In this document: positions 23,749 through 35,451 of the stretch, piece by piece | How positions within the stretch are numbered: the first letter of the stretch is position 1 | Layout of the letters: the number at the start of each line of letters is the position of its first letter | Made by a program: the position numbers and the translations under genes | Assembly: GCA_003254885.1 (NCBI GenBank) | Contig: QANT01001660.1 | Span: 1-64,000, forward strand | Direction: 5' to 3' | Origin: Purshia tridentata | Taxonomy: Eukaryota > Streptophyta > Magnoliopsida > Rosales > Rosaceae | Length of the DNA: 64,000 nt | The notes under the pieces: model-generated | Databases searched by the model: none | What the model was told of the DNA's origin: nothing | What the model saw: the letters and a program-made list of their open reading frames with translations, nothing else

Positions 23749-26700
23749 CTAGCTCTCCATAGTTCGCTCACTTTTTTTCTCCAAGCTACTTAATATGCCA
23801 TCAATAAGCTTGTCCGTGTCATCACCAACTGAGTCTGCAACAAAAGAGTAGCTCTTTCGAGGTCTTTGGGTCCGCGCATTGTTTCCCAAAGAAGTTCCAC
23901 TCTTGATGCCAACTCCAGATGAACCAGATAGCTTAGATACATTTGCGGAGTCAACAAACCCATCAAAATTATCTGACTTGTCCTTGCTACTGTCACCATC
24001 CTTATTGGTATACCAGGAATCAAGGATCTGCAATAGGGAGCTAGGTTCATTGTTCACTTTGTCCTTGACTCGTCCTTCTGATCCAGTTGTGGGTAATGTT
24101 TCTCCATCTGAATCTGAAAAGTCATCTGAAAGGGACAAAGGTTCGTAAGAAAAATTTGTTGATTCTGTTGCTTTCCTCCTTGATGCAATTTCCACTTCAT
24201 TTTTGTTAGATGTTGTGCTGGCAATGGGACCCAGCTCTTCCCATGGCGAGTCACTATCATCATTCTTCCTTGACACATCAGATAATTCATTATCTGAACT
24301 GACCACCGTATTACTCAGAGTATCTTTTTGGACATCAAACATATTTGGAGCGGTACATGGAGGAATGGCATGAGAGGACTCTATCTTATTAATCATAGGT
24401 AGTGCAACTCCGGTATGAGGAATATTCTGACAATTTTTCTCTCCATGCTCTGGTGATCTCTGCATGTCATGTTGTGATGGTTTACCCAAAAAGATGGATC
24501 TTAACCCATTTGAACCCTGAGAATGATCAAAAGCACTCTTTTCATTACAATGAGTGAGTTTGAATGGTGATTTCTTGGAGGGGCATTCTTCCACCCATTT
24601 CTTTTCGGATATTAACAAATCCACCAAGTGAAGGAGATCACTTGTTTCATGCGATCTAAGCCACAAAGGCCCTTCCTTTTTAAGATTTAGTGCCATCTGT
24701 TTTCTGAGACAATTGAATACACCAGAAAAACATAAAGATATAAGTTTGATAGCAACTGTGAACTCTTAAATATAAGACAATTAAGTTCAAACAATACTGT
24801 CACAGGAAATCAGCAAAATCATTAATTTGGGTTCAATAACATTAACAGAATGTATGAAAACTAAGTTCAATATGAGCATGGATCATTAAGAACTGTATGA
24901 AATTAATGAGGTAACAAAAAATATACACACAGCACTTCTAAGCGAGATCATTCTTGCAGAATCCCTTGCCACTAGAGCAGCTCATCTGGCCGCTCAACAA
25001 CTGCTTGAATGACTGTTTTATTTATATGAAACTCTGAACCCTAAGCCCTAAATAGTTACCGCATCCTACCAAATTAAAGCTCTAAACCCACCAAAAAAAG
25101 TTTGGGATCAGAGTGCTGAACCTCTATATGAATATTTTTAATATATTACAAATTCTAATGGCCTAAAATCTTAAACAGAAAATTCAAGCAACAATGTATC
25201 AACTGCATAGTTCGAAAGTTAGACAGTACTACTCCTGTGAAGAAAACAAGAAAAAATTTGAGAATTATCTTTTAATGATCATAACAATTCAACTATACAG
25301 AGAAACACAAATGTGAAGAATAGAACACTGCGTGTGTTTATGTGTTTTTGTAAGTGTGTATGTGTATGTGTGTGAGTATGTGTGTCTATATGTGAAGCAT
25401 AATCCTGAAAAAAAAATAAATTATTAAATGCAACCTGGTCCTTGATTTGGAGACAAGAACTAATGCTTTAGGCGTGTCCATAAAAGATTCCATGTCACTC
25501 CAAAAAGAATTATTTGAAAAGAGCATGTGCTTTTGACAGTGAGTATTCATCAACTTCAGTTTGTCATGGGATTGATCACTCAATTTATCAGAGCTCGGGC
25601 TAGTTCTCCAAAATTTACGAAGATTTACTATTTGATCAAAAAGCCCTGGACTCGTTTTTGATTCATTAGCAACTTCCAAAATTGTTGCAGTTTTGTTGTC
25701 CTGAGCTGATTCATTATGGGATGAAGATGATGCTTGAGGTGGATCAACAACTTCACCTGTTGATTTCACAAATTTTTCCTTCTTCTTTCCCTTTCCAGGG
25801 TTATCATCAGAAGTAAAATATTTTTCTGAAGTGTTGCGACCTTCCTTCTCAATGCCATTACCAGAAGTGCAAGATTCTTCTTGATCATTGAGACTTCTAG
25901 TACCTGAAGCATTATCTCTACTGCCAAACCATTTTCTCCATACCCTCTTAAAATAACCAACCTCAGATGCAAAATCTTGTGCAACTGCCCGAGGCAAATG
26001 AAACTCAGTTTCTTGTGAATGATTCACATTCTTAGGAGAAGGGGACGGTGACTTCTCATATTGGGGAGCTGAGGGCTTCATATTCTCAGGGAAAGGAAGC
26101 GGAAGTGATTTTCCATCTGAATCTTTAGTCAAAGAACTATGAAGTGAAAATGGCTGTTGCAATTCTCTATAAGGCTCTTCCGCACTTGGTTCAGTGGATG
26201 TGGGTAATGACAACTTCCTATTGACTCTTCCATCAATAGATCTTTCGTCGCAATCTAACTGTGAACCTAAATTGAGTTCCTGATTTCCATTATCACTAAC
26301 AGGTCCTGTAGACATACCTTGGCTACACTCAAATGGTTCAGGTGATTTTGTGGTAACACCATGTATCATAAATTTTCCTTCACCTAATGGTTGGAGCCTT
26401 AAAATATGTGGCATTGCTAAAAGGAAGCGGGTAAACTTTTTATACCCATATAATTCTTTTTCTAGATATATATTACTATTTCGCAACTCCATGCGAAGGT
26501 CTGAAATGGATATTCCTTTAGGGTGTGAGTTCAATAGCTTCAAAATTTGCTTCATGACTGCTTTAGGAATTGGACGAGGATTAGAATCAGAGCCAGGAGG
26601 AATCATGCCAAGTTTAGAATCTGAGTGAGGATCAGACAACTTCTCAGTCTCTGAAAATTCTGGCTGCTCAATGAATGGGTCTTCAAGAGGCACCTTATAA

Positions 26701-29700
26701 TGGCCATACCAAGAACCATAGGGACCATCAGGTGGTTGGTTAAAATACTTTCCAGTGAGGTTTTCACCTGCAAGCAGCGCATGCCAAGGCCACATGATAC
26801 TTGCTGCACTGCAGAGAACACCAGGAGTATTTGGTGGACCTGCTAGCAATATATTGTAGTTGTTCATTCTTAACCGATGTAAAATGCTAGCAAAATCCCT
26901 GTCACCAGAAATTAAAAAAAGATGTGCTGGTGGGGGATTTTGAGAAACCCAATACATAAGATCTGCGAGAAGAGACCTATCAGCACTGTTCTTTCCACCT
27001 GCATTAATTAAAACATTTACGATATAGTCTGATTAGGATACAAGAAAGTTGGATAAGTGAATATTTGTATGTATGCATGTGCGCAGACAGATGCATGAGG
27101 TGACTAAAAAATTAAATTATTTTACACATACTCATAGATTCCACTAGCATCAATTCAAGTTAAAAATTTTGTTCAAACATAAAATCAGTAGTGATGAATT
27201 GTTCAGTGGAAGGTACATTAAGCATTTACCATCAGTATGGCATCATTGGCTTTTAAAGAAAGTATCAGTCACTAGCCACTCGCATTTGTGATGCCCTTGA
27301 CTCAATAAGGAATAATTCCCGCCCACTAAAACACTCCAGCCAAACACAGAAGACTAAAATGGGGAAGTAAATTATACAGAAACTATGAGTGAAAAACTTA
27401 TATCTTCTACAATCAAGAGAAGGAGAGCTGGGTTAGATTCGAGTGGAAACCCAGTTTTAATATTGAAAAATTAATATTCAAAACCTGATTTCATTGATGA
27501 CTGGGAGAAATCTGCTGTCAGTTGAAAACTGAATTGAGATTTTTAAGACATGATCTTTCACCTGTGAAATTGGGTTTTCAAAACCCCAATTTATAATTTC
27601 AAAAGAAAAAAAACAACGTTTGGGAAATATTCTCTTAATACTTTAAAAAAAAAATTAAAACTACAATAAAAATCTTAAAAAGACTATACTTACTTCCTGA
27701 CTGATGAAGACGAACTGTGTCCTGAGTACTAATCAAAAGGTAAAAATGGGGGGACATGTCTCATTCAGCAACACAGATCTTATTCAGCAACACAGATCTT
27801 ATGTGAATTTTGCGGAGCAGACACCAATTGATCAAAAAGTGAGTGTCGATCAATTGGCTAGGCAAAATTGTATAAAGAATTTGAGCCAGATTGATTGGTT
27901 GGGGATTTCGTGCTGCTTTCTTCTTTAAGTTATTCATCTCATTCTCTACAAGATTGAATATTTTAGAGTGTACAATCACCGTTGTAGAACTTAAACCCTA
28001 AAATGAACAGGTGCCAAATGATCAGGATTAAAAAAAAATTTCAAGTTTTCCCTTGTCAATTGATCAGTTATGCTCCACATCTTCTCTGCAACAGAACCGG
28101 ACTCCTCTTTGAGAACAGCAAATAATTATCATTAACAAAAATTTAGTGTCGTAGGTGCCAGGACTGATAGTATATTAGCATTTTTATGATGTTGTACTTT
28201 AGATTCAATTGAGGAGTTTATAATGATATTGAGTGAAGTAAGGGCAAGATGGAGGGATGCAGACAAAGAAAACAAGGAAACTCAATCAACACTCAACAAT
28301 TCAAGGACAGATTCACAACCAAAGGTCTCCAAATTAAACTTAGATTTTTCCTAGGGAGTCTATGTTCATCATAATTATATGTTAAAGTCATTTATTGAAC
28401 CCTAGGATTAGCTGGGACTAGAGTAAAACACATTAGGAAATGCCAACAAAAGGTTTACCAAACATATGTGAATGTGTCCCAAGTTCAACACCAAGTTATA
28501 AAGTCATTATAAGACTGGACCTTTATAGTCAATTGAGTGTACACAATCAACTGAGACTAGGTGAACTAATGATTGTCGAAAACTGCAACAGTTAAAAATA
28601 AGGCTATTATTCATGCCGTTAGAAGTCCAAGTATAGCTACCCATGTCCCCCATTTGAACATAAAAGGATCATAGAGAGAAACAAGCTTTGAACACTTCAT
28701 GCATACTAAGAAAAGACAAAATCTGAAAATCAATTTACTATCAAATATACCCTGTTGTGAGCTTAGGGGAACAAAGCAAAGCACTTGCTCCGATTTGAGC
28801 AGCAAAGCCAATCTTAAAGTATATCACTGTTGATGATGCATTCCAAAACTAAATTTTAATCACCAAGATAAACAATTCATTTTCATATGATCCACATACA
28901 AAGATAGCACCTTTTTGGAAACAACTCCCTCCCTCCCTTTCTTCTTGATGCATTCCAAATTTAACTCTCAACCACTGAGACATACAAGTCGCATTTTTCA
29001 CATGATCCACTTAATCCTCCCCCCTCACCACCCCCCTGCGAGCCCCCAACAATGCTCTCCAAAATCAACCTCTAACCCAACTGTTGTGGATTTAATCCTG
29101 AGGATTCTACGCTCCAACAGGATTCTGGGAGTTCCATTTCCACTTCTACCACAACAGGCAGGGAAAACATTGGAATATGAGGACTTTCCTCTAAAATCAC
29201 CCAGGATAGAATAAACTTATTGTGAATCTTATGCAATTGATATACTGAAAAAAGTACCAGATTAGCTATGCAGATAACCACGGTGACCTACTATGCAGAA
29301 ACAAGATAAGTATAAGAAATGGAAATGAAAACGATAACGATAACAAGAAAAAAATAAAGTTGCTCCATTATGCCAATTGCAGGGAACTTAAACTTTGAAT
29401 CAGCACAACACCATACTTTGAATCAGCACAACACCATACTCTCCGATGGTAATATTTGTTTCTGAAGAGATATTTTTTCCTGTTTTGACAATAACCAGTT
29501 GCTGAACAGAAATCCTTTTAAATCTTTTTGAGGTTGCGTCTTTTCATTTATTTATCTTTGCCATAACAATCTAATACTTTTTTAAAAATACTTTCATTTT
29601 ATCAAGAAAGACAACAATAAAATCTAAGTTATCCACCTCCTGAAAATTTTGGCCACAGAAGAATTCAGTGGCTTCATATGCTCTGTTGCCAATGCAGAGA

Positions 29701-30903
29701 GCAATACATTTCCTAAAGCTGATTTCCATGAAACAAACAGAGACTTAAACTACCTTCAGATCCAATAAAAGCCTCATTAGGCTTCAGTGTTATTTAAAAG
29801 ACATAAACATGTTCACCTAGTATTAGATCACTCATTAAAAAAAAAACAAAAGGAGCAGTTATTTAAAAAACAATATATCATTGTTCCAACTTGACCATGC
29901 TGCTGTGCTAGAAAAGCTCAAGAGGGTCCACAATGTTCAGAGGTCTGACATGTTCTGTCATTTTAGTACCCTGGAAATATCAAGCTATACAACGGCAGTC
30001 ACCAAATTACTTTTTGTACAAATTTTTAATCAAATATAAAATTGATTGCCATCCCACATCAAACCACACCCTCTAACGCAATACATGCACAGATGTTATA
30101 TGTACATGTATACATTTCAGCATTCCACCAGTTAATTCTAAATTCAGTTCATTTGCAGCTACTTGTAAACAATAATTTGCACGGAAAAATTCATTTCAGA
30201 GTTCCTCTTCCTCATTATATGAGCATAATTTCTTTTAATAGGAAATACATGGGCATATATGCAAACAACTATATCAGGCAATGTATTTCATTCAATTCAG
30301 CAATTCGACTCCAAGTCTGCACTCATCCACCTATCTAGCCATTGAAAAAATTATTACCACACACGCAAACACATACACTTACTTCTAACTTCAACCCATT
30401 TGCAGCTACTTGTCCGCAACAATTATTATCACCCACACAAACAAACAAACTGGACCGGGAAAAAAAAAAAAACTTAACCTCATAAAGGAATAAGCGGATA
30501 AATTATGAGACTAACCCCGAGGAACGTGAGTGAGAATGATCCCGGTAGAAGATAAGGCCTCCTGGTTGGCCCTTGAGAGCTGCAACATGTCCCCGAAAGC
30601 CGTAATCTGAATGGGACCCTTTATCCCATTGGCCCTGAGAGCCGCGGTGATTGTATGCGCTACCTTGAAGACGTTGACGTTGACGCCGTACGGCAAATGG
30701 CAATTCTCAAAGTCCCACCAAACCGAAACCCTCACTTTCCTAACATCCTCGTCGAGGCGTCTGAAAGAAGACTGAGAGTGAAAATGCTGAGCTGACGAAG
30801 AGCTCAAGTGGGAAACTTGAAGGAAAAAAGGAGGAGCAGATAACAAAGAGGAAGAAGGGGAATGGAGCAAGAAGTTCAGGTTTCTTGGAGATATGGGTCT
30901 CAT
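23749..30903 (-). CDS. MNU2: NYN-domain and OST-HTH/LOTUS protein, MNU-type putative mitochondrial nuclease
   Basis: Probable RNA-processing nuclease of plant mitochondria. Three exons on the minus strand (30903-30516, 26998-25435, 24703-23749) give 968 residues with consistent phases and GT-AG introns. Residues 1-50 are rich in Ser, Arg and Phe with few acids, like a mitochondrial presequence. The NYN domain spans about 57-200. Likely metal-binding acids are D64 (WWDFEN), D136 (NSADRSL), and D162 and D164 (ISGDRDF); the first intron of 3.5 kb splits this domain. An OST-HTH domain follows at about 273-345 (PIPKAVMKQILKLL to GEGKFMIHG). A second, weaker LOTUS-like segment starts exon 3 (LLHLVDLLISEKKWVEECPS). 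The rest is Ser/Asp/Lys-rich and probably disordered. The symbol rests on the NYN plus OST-HTH layout and on the neighbouring MED26c gene; nuclease activity is inferred. Confidence 0.85.
26999..30515 (-). other. Intron 1 of the NYN-domain gene
   Basis: This 3.5-kb intron contains no gene. It has two tiny direct repeats: a 19-base unit at 27763-27800 and a 23-base unit at 29392-29437. No transposon ends were recognised. Its open frames are short and lack protein-like features. Confidence 0.6.
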
Positions 30904-31560
30904 CGTGGGTGGGATGACAATTAGGGTTACGGTCAGGGTTAGGGGAAGGGGGTTTGGGGTGGAAATGGGAAATGGGTTTTGTCATTTCATCGTGGTTATT
31001 TGCAGTTCTGAACAAGAAATTTCAGGGTCGGTTTGGAGGAGGGTTTAGGGTGAAAGAGGCAGGTGATCTAAAACCTCTAGGCACGTGCGGTGCACATGGA
31101 GTTCGTCTGTGAATACTTGGGACCCTGTTTATATTTCGTTTTTTAATGTTTATTATGGGGACAGTTCTTTTTTATTTTTTTGGCCTCTTATGGGGACAGT
31201 TCTTAGGTTATATATATTCATATAATTAAATTTTGGCCTCTTATGGGGACAGTTCTTAAGTTATATATATTCATATAATTAAATTTCAGATTTCAATAAA
31301 ATTTTGACAGGTCAAGAATATAGAAATTTTGAAAGAATTTTAATTTGGTTGAAAATTTTGACTAAAACAATGGAAACTTTTAACAAAATTTTAATATTTT
31401 AATTCGGTAATATTTTAAGATAGCTAACTGTTGAAGAACGCAAGGATAAACTCCGAGGTTAATTCTATGACCTATTTATGAATGCAAGCCAAGTTCTATG
31501 GAAGCTCTTATATGGAGAAGGGTAAGGCGGAGATATAGGTTCAAAATATACAAAAAAAAA
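30904..31560. other. Promoter side of the NYN-domain gene and repeats
   Basis: Bases 30904-31080 are probably the 5' leader of the minus-strand gene. Bases 31181-31286 are a 53-bp tandem repeat (two copies beginning 'tggcctcttatggggacagt'). A dispersed 'aattttgac' type repeat follows to about 31400. No TATA box could be assigned. Confidence 0.4.
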
Positions 31561-33090
31561 AATCTATTCGATTAAAATCCTTCTTGAGTATCAAGTATGC
31601 TTGGCAACTCAAGTTCAAAAAAAGGAATGTCGATTCTTGGTGGAGAACCCTTAGCGACCAAGTAAAGGATGTCATTGATCTTGCAGATGAGTAAGCTAGG
31701 GAAATTCTTAAGACTGGAGTATGTGTCCAAATTCACTGATCTTAGACGATTTTCTAAGAAAATCATGAATGATTCAAGGACAAAGGCTGTAAGGTTCTTC
31801 TAAGTCCTTAAGTATGAAATTAAGAGGTACATTGTTGGGCATATGACCAAACTAACGGAGACACTTTGGAGTCCACATATGTGATTGAACAAGAACATGC
31901 CAGAACCACCTGAAAAAGTTGAACCAAGTAGGGAGATTTAGTGAGGAGTCTCATAACAAGAAGATAAGCTTTAGCCCGAAGAATGACTCCTCCTCTGAAA
32001 GTATGCCCAAGAAGAATTTGGGCCACTTGTCAGCTATGAATGTGGCAAAGAAGGACACTTTAAGAATAGGTGCCCTAACCTAAAAGCCATTGGGCAAGTT
32101 ATGGCATTACAACAATAGCAAACACCGTGACATAAACCACTACAACAAGTATTTCAATAGGTTAGTCAGTGAGGTCAAGGTAGAGGTGTAGGAGCTTGAT
32201 CGCATCAGGAGAGAGGTGTCGACATAGTATTTGCAATAAGATAAAACAATAAGGATGTCGCACTTAAGGGTACGATTATTTTCTCTAAAATGAGGTTAAG
32301 ATATTGTTTGATACTAGGGCAACACACTCATTTATATTTGAATGGTTTACTAAAATGTTAGGATTGAACTCTGAACTTTGGGATAAGAGTATGAATCTAA
32401 GTGTTCCACTAGGATGTGAAGCAACTATATTAAAACTATTAGAGCTCGTCAGTTAGTGGTTCAGAATCAAGCGCTAGCTTATTGTTGATCTATATCCTCT
32501 AAAAATGGACATATATAATTTTTGGGATGGATTGGTTGCAAGCTTACCAAGCCAAGATTGATAGTGAGAAGAGGAAAATCAACGTATTTACGTCCTAAGG
32601 GGTAAAAGTGGTAATAAGGCAGAATGAGCAGTTCATTCCTTCAAGTCCCTTCTTGAAGGTTTGTTTCAAGAACAAATGAGTCTCTCCTGTTGTGTTATGC
32701 CCTAATAGCATCAATGAAGGTGATCGAAGGATGTAGAGAAAAGGTGACCAGTAGTTGACAAGTATTGCAAAGTATTTCTCGAAGATTTATCAGGTTTACC
32801 ATCGCAAAGAGAAGTGGAGTTTAAGATTGACTTGGCACCTAGTACTCAATATCTTAATCCCACCCTACCAAATGGCCCCTGCAAAGTTGAAGAATAGAAG
32901 GTCAGTTGGAAGATTTAAGGAAGAAGGGATTCATAAGAGAAAGTGCATCACTTTGGGGAGCACATGTGTTATTCGCCAAAAAGCATGATGGTTTACTATA
33001 GTTATATATGTGTGGATTATAGAAAGTTGAATCATTTCACACACAATCAAGAAGTATTACTCACTACAAATCTGAACTAGTACTTTTTCT
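31561..33090 (+). pseudogene. Ty3/gypsy gag-pol relic
   Basis: The order gag, zinc knuckle, protease, RT can be followed through many stops and frame shifts. The gag piece LEYVSKFTDLRRFSKKIM lies near 31710-31770. A CCHC knuckle (CGKEGHFKNRC) follows at about 32040-32075. The retropepsin motif LFDTRATHSFI is near 32315; the family consensus is DSGATHSFI, so the active-site Gly is changed to Arg. FGMDWLQAYQAKIDSEKRK, the end of the protease/linker, is near 32520-32575. The N-terminal RT segment runs from VDKYCKVFLEDLSGLP (about 32755) to CVDYRKLN (about 33010). It breaks off before the RT catalytic centre; RNase H and integrase are absent and no LTRs were found. Confidence 0.8.
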
Positions 33091-34191
33091 CCTTCAAGTG
33101 CTTGATACTTGGTTTGTTAGCTTTATGATAATTTTTAACTACGAGATTTTGGGCTCCCACCAAAATCTCAAAGTTAAAATCTAACATACAGCCTCCAAAA
33201 ACCTCATTGTACACTTTAAGAGGGTATGAGGTGAAACCATCAAGAAATAAGGTCAAATAGGAGCGGAGGAAACGACGTCGAGCACTACGAGAAGTGATTG
33301 ATTGTTCTTGGTTGTATCAACCTCATATTGGTTACAATTGAAATGTGCCAACCCACATATTGGTATGGTTGAAATATGCATAAACACTGGTACAATTGAA
33401 ATGTACTAACCATATTTTTTCCTTGCATTTGATTAATTTTTCTTTTTGTGAGCTAATGTAATTTTATTCTGATTGTCGCAAGTGAATGAATCCCATATTT
33501 TATGAGGTATCTACAATTTAATTCCCCCAAATTGTTGATAAAAATCCCATAATTTTAGGTTAATAGTAGGATAATATTGTCATAATTTAAGGATTAAAAT
33601 TGTGGAATTTAATTCTCATTAATTCTTATGTACTATTAAGGTTTCAGTCTATATATGACTTATAAAATAGACTTCAGTTGAGAAATGCAGCTCACTGGAA
33701 ATGCTCAAACTTTATTTATTTATTTTTTCTATCACCGAATTTCAAAATTGATAAAAAAAGAAACTATTCAAAAAACCAAGTGAATGCTGTTTGTACTTCC
33801 TAGCCTGGCAAAATATTCAAGTGAAGGCTGAAGCAGATGCTCTAAGGACTTCGAATCTTCAATACAATATTATATTCAAGATACCAACTGGTAATCAATC
33901 CTACGAACAAAAATCAACAACGTTTTTGCTTATGATGTTATATAGGACCCAAAGGAACAGTAGGTCAGCGAGATGGTGGGCTATTAAAAAACTAACAAAT
34001 GCTTTGGAGAATAAATACACCACTACCGATTTCAACTCTTGTGCAGTCTGCTATAAGTCTCTCTCTTGTTTCCAAATCTCACCATGTTAATTGCTAGGGT
34101 CGAGGTTTAGGATATGAGAGATTGTTAAGAATTGTATGAATTTAATTTAATTATCTTATGTTTAATAATTAATTGTTTATCATTAAATATA
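33091..34191. other. Gene-free stretch
   Basis: Bases 33305-33420 carry short 'caattgaaatgt-accaac' repeats related to those at 2580-2810. The frame at 33791-34090 has no recognisable domain. No gene is supported. Confidence 0.4.
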
Positions 34192-34709
34192 GGCCAAAAT
34201 TACATTTTTAGTTTCCGTACTTTAACAAAGATTTCACTTTGGTCCCGTTCTTTTAATTTTGAAAATTTTTGTCTCATGCTTTCATTACAATTGCAATTGG
34301 GTCCAAATCATTAATTATATTTAAATGGTTGATGAAATATGATGAAACATTAATATTTTGAACATTTTAAATAACGTATGAGTGGAACTTATTAACTTGG
34401 TAACTTTGTCCAATCACATTTGGACATATGTCTTTTTTTCTTAATTATTTACATTTTTTATTTTCTTTCTTTCTTAATTATTTTTTAATTTAAAATAATT
34501 TTTTGGACTGTACTAATCATGAAATGTCTAAAATATTCATTCATATGTGTTGTCACATTATATTATGTTTAAAAAACAAATTGAATTAATACTTTGCATG
34601 CCCAATTGCAAATGTAATGAAAGTACGGGACTAAAATTTTCAAAATTAAAAGAACGGGACCAAAATGAAATCTTTGTTAAAGTACGGAAACTAAAAATGT
34701 AATTTGGCC
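34192..34709. mobile_element. Mutator-like MITE with a perfect 9-bp target duplication
   Basis: Inverted terminal repeats of about 110 bases begin GGCCAAAATTACATTTTTAG on the left (34192) and mirror it from 34709 on the right, with few differences. The flanks 34183-34191 and 34710-34718 are both ttaaatata, an exact 9-bp duplication. The 518-bp element has no coding capacity and was presumably mobilised by a MULE transposase elsewhere. Confidence 0.9.
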
Positions 34710-34929
34710 TTAAATATATTAAGTGAGATATTTTTTTCATTGCATTAAACTTTTTAAGATAAGTTAAATATAGTGAAGTTGAGAATAAATTAGCACGGAT
34801 GGCCGAAAAAAGTGGCTTCCCAACGAATGTATCTAAGGAAATCTAAATAAATCTTTAGTTATTTATTCCAAAACTAATTGACAATAGCTACTATGCACTC
34901 AAGCCTAACATAATTTATATGGTGACGTG

Positions 34930-35122
34930 AGAGCATGTATATATGTGTGTAATGTGTGGTCATTGAGCGCAAAACGTGGATATACAGCATACTCTGACCA
35001 TAAATAATCTAGACATTCATCTCAACTCAATTTATAATAAGAAGAGTAGTCTAAACCTTTATAACTACTATACAATGCCTTACATTTTCAATGTGAGTTC
35101 TTTCTCTCAACGGTATTAGAGT
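34930..35122 (+). mobile_element. Possible LTR 3' end with tRNA-Met primer-site remnant
   Basis: The segment ending 'gtgagttctttctctcaa' is followed at 35111 by cggtattagagt, which differs from the initiator-tRNA primer site tggtatcagagc at three positions. This looks like the downstream edge of a short LTR. The left edge and second LTR were not found. Confidence 0.3.
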
Positions 35123-35368
35123 CAATAATTTGATGAAGATGCGTGCTACATGATCATCTTTAAATAAAATACAATTGCCTTACATTAAATAAAAGGGTGA
35201 TATATGCTTCTTCTTTTTTGGGCAAAATATATTCTCTAATATTAAAATAATATTTCAAGCAAATCAAAGTTGCTGAAAAAGTTGGGTGCAAGGGCCACTG
35301 ACAAAGACTACTAGTAATCAAAGTGAAAATTAAAGAGCCTCTTGCCCATTTCTCATCATTGGTGGGTT

Positions 35369-35376
35369 TATATAAA
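35369..35376 (+). promoter_or_regulatory. TATA box of the WAT1-related gene
   Basis: TATATAAA in the context gtttaTATAAACC lies 76 bases upstream of the ATG at 35452, so transcription probably starts near 35400 with a short leader. Confidence 0.6.
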
Positions 35377-35451
35377 CCATTCCCAGTTTCCCTTCTTAGT
35401 CTTAAGAGCTAGCCAAGGTAGCAAGTAGCTATATCATAACTGTGAACATTA

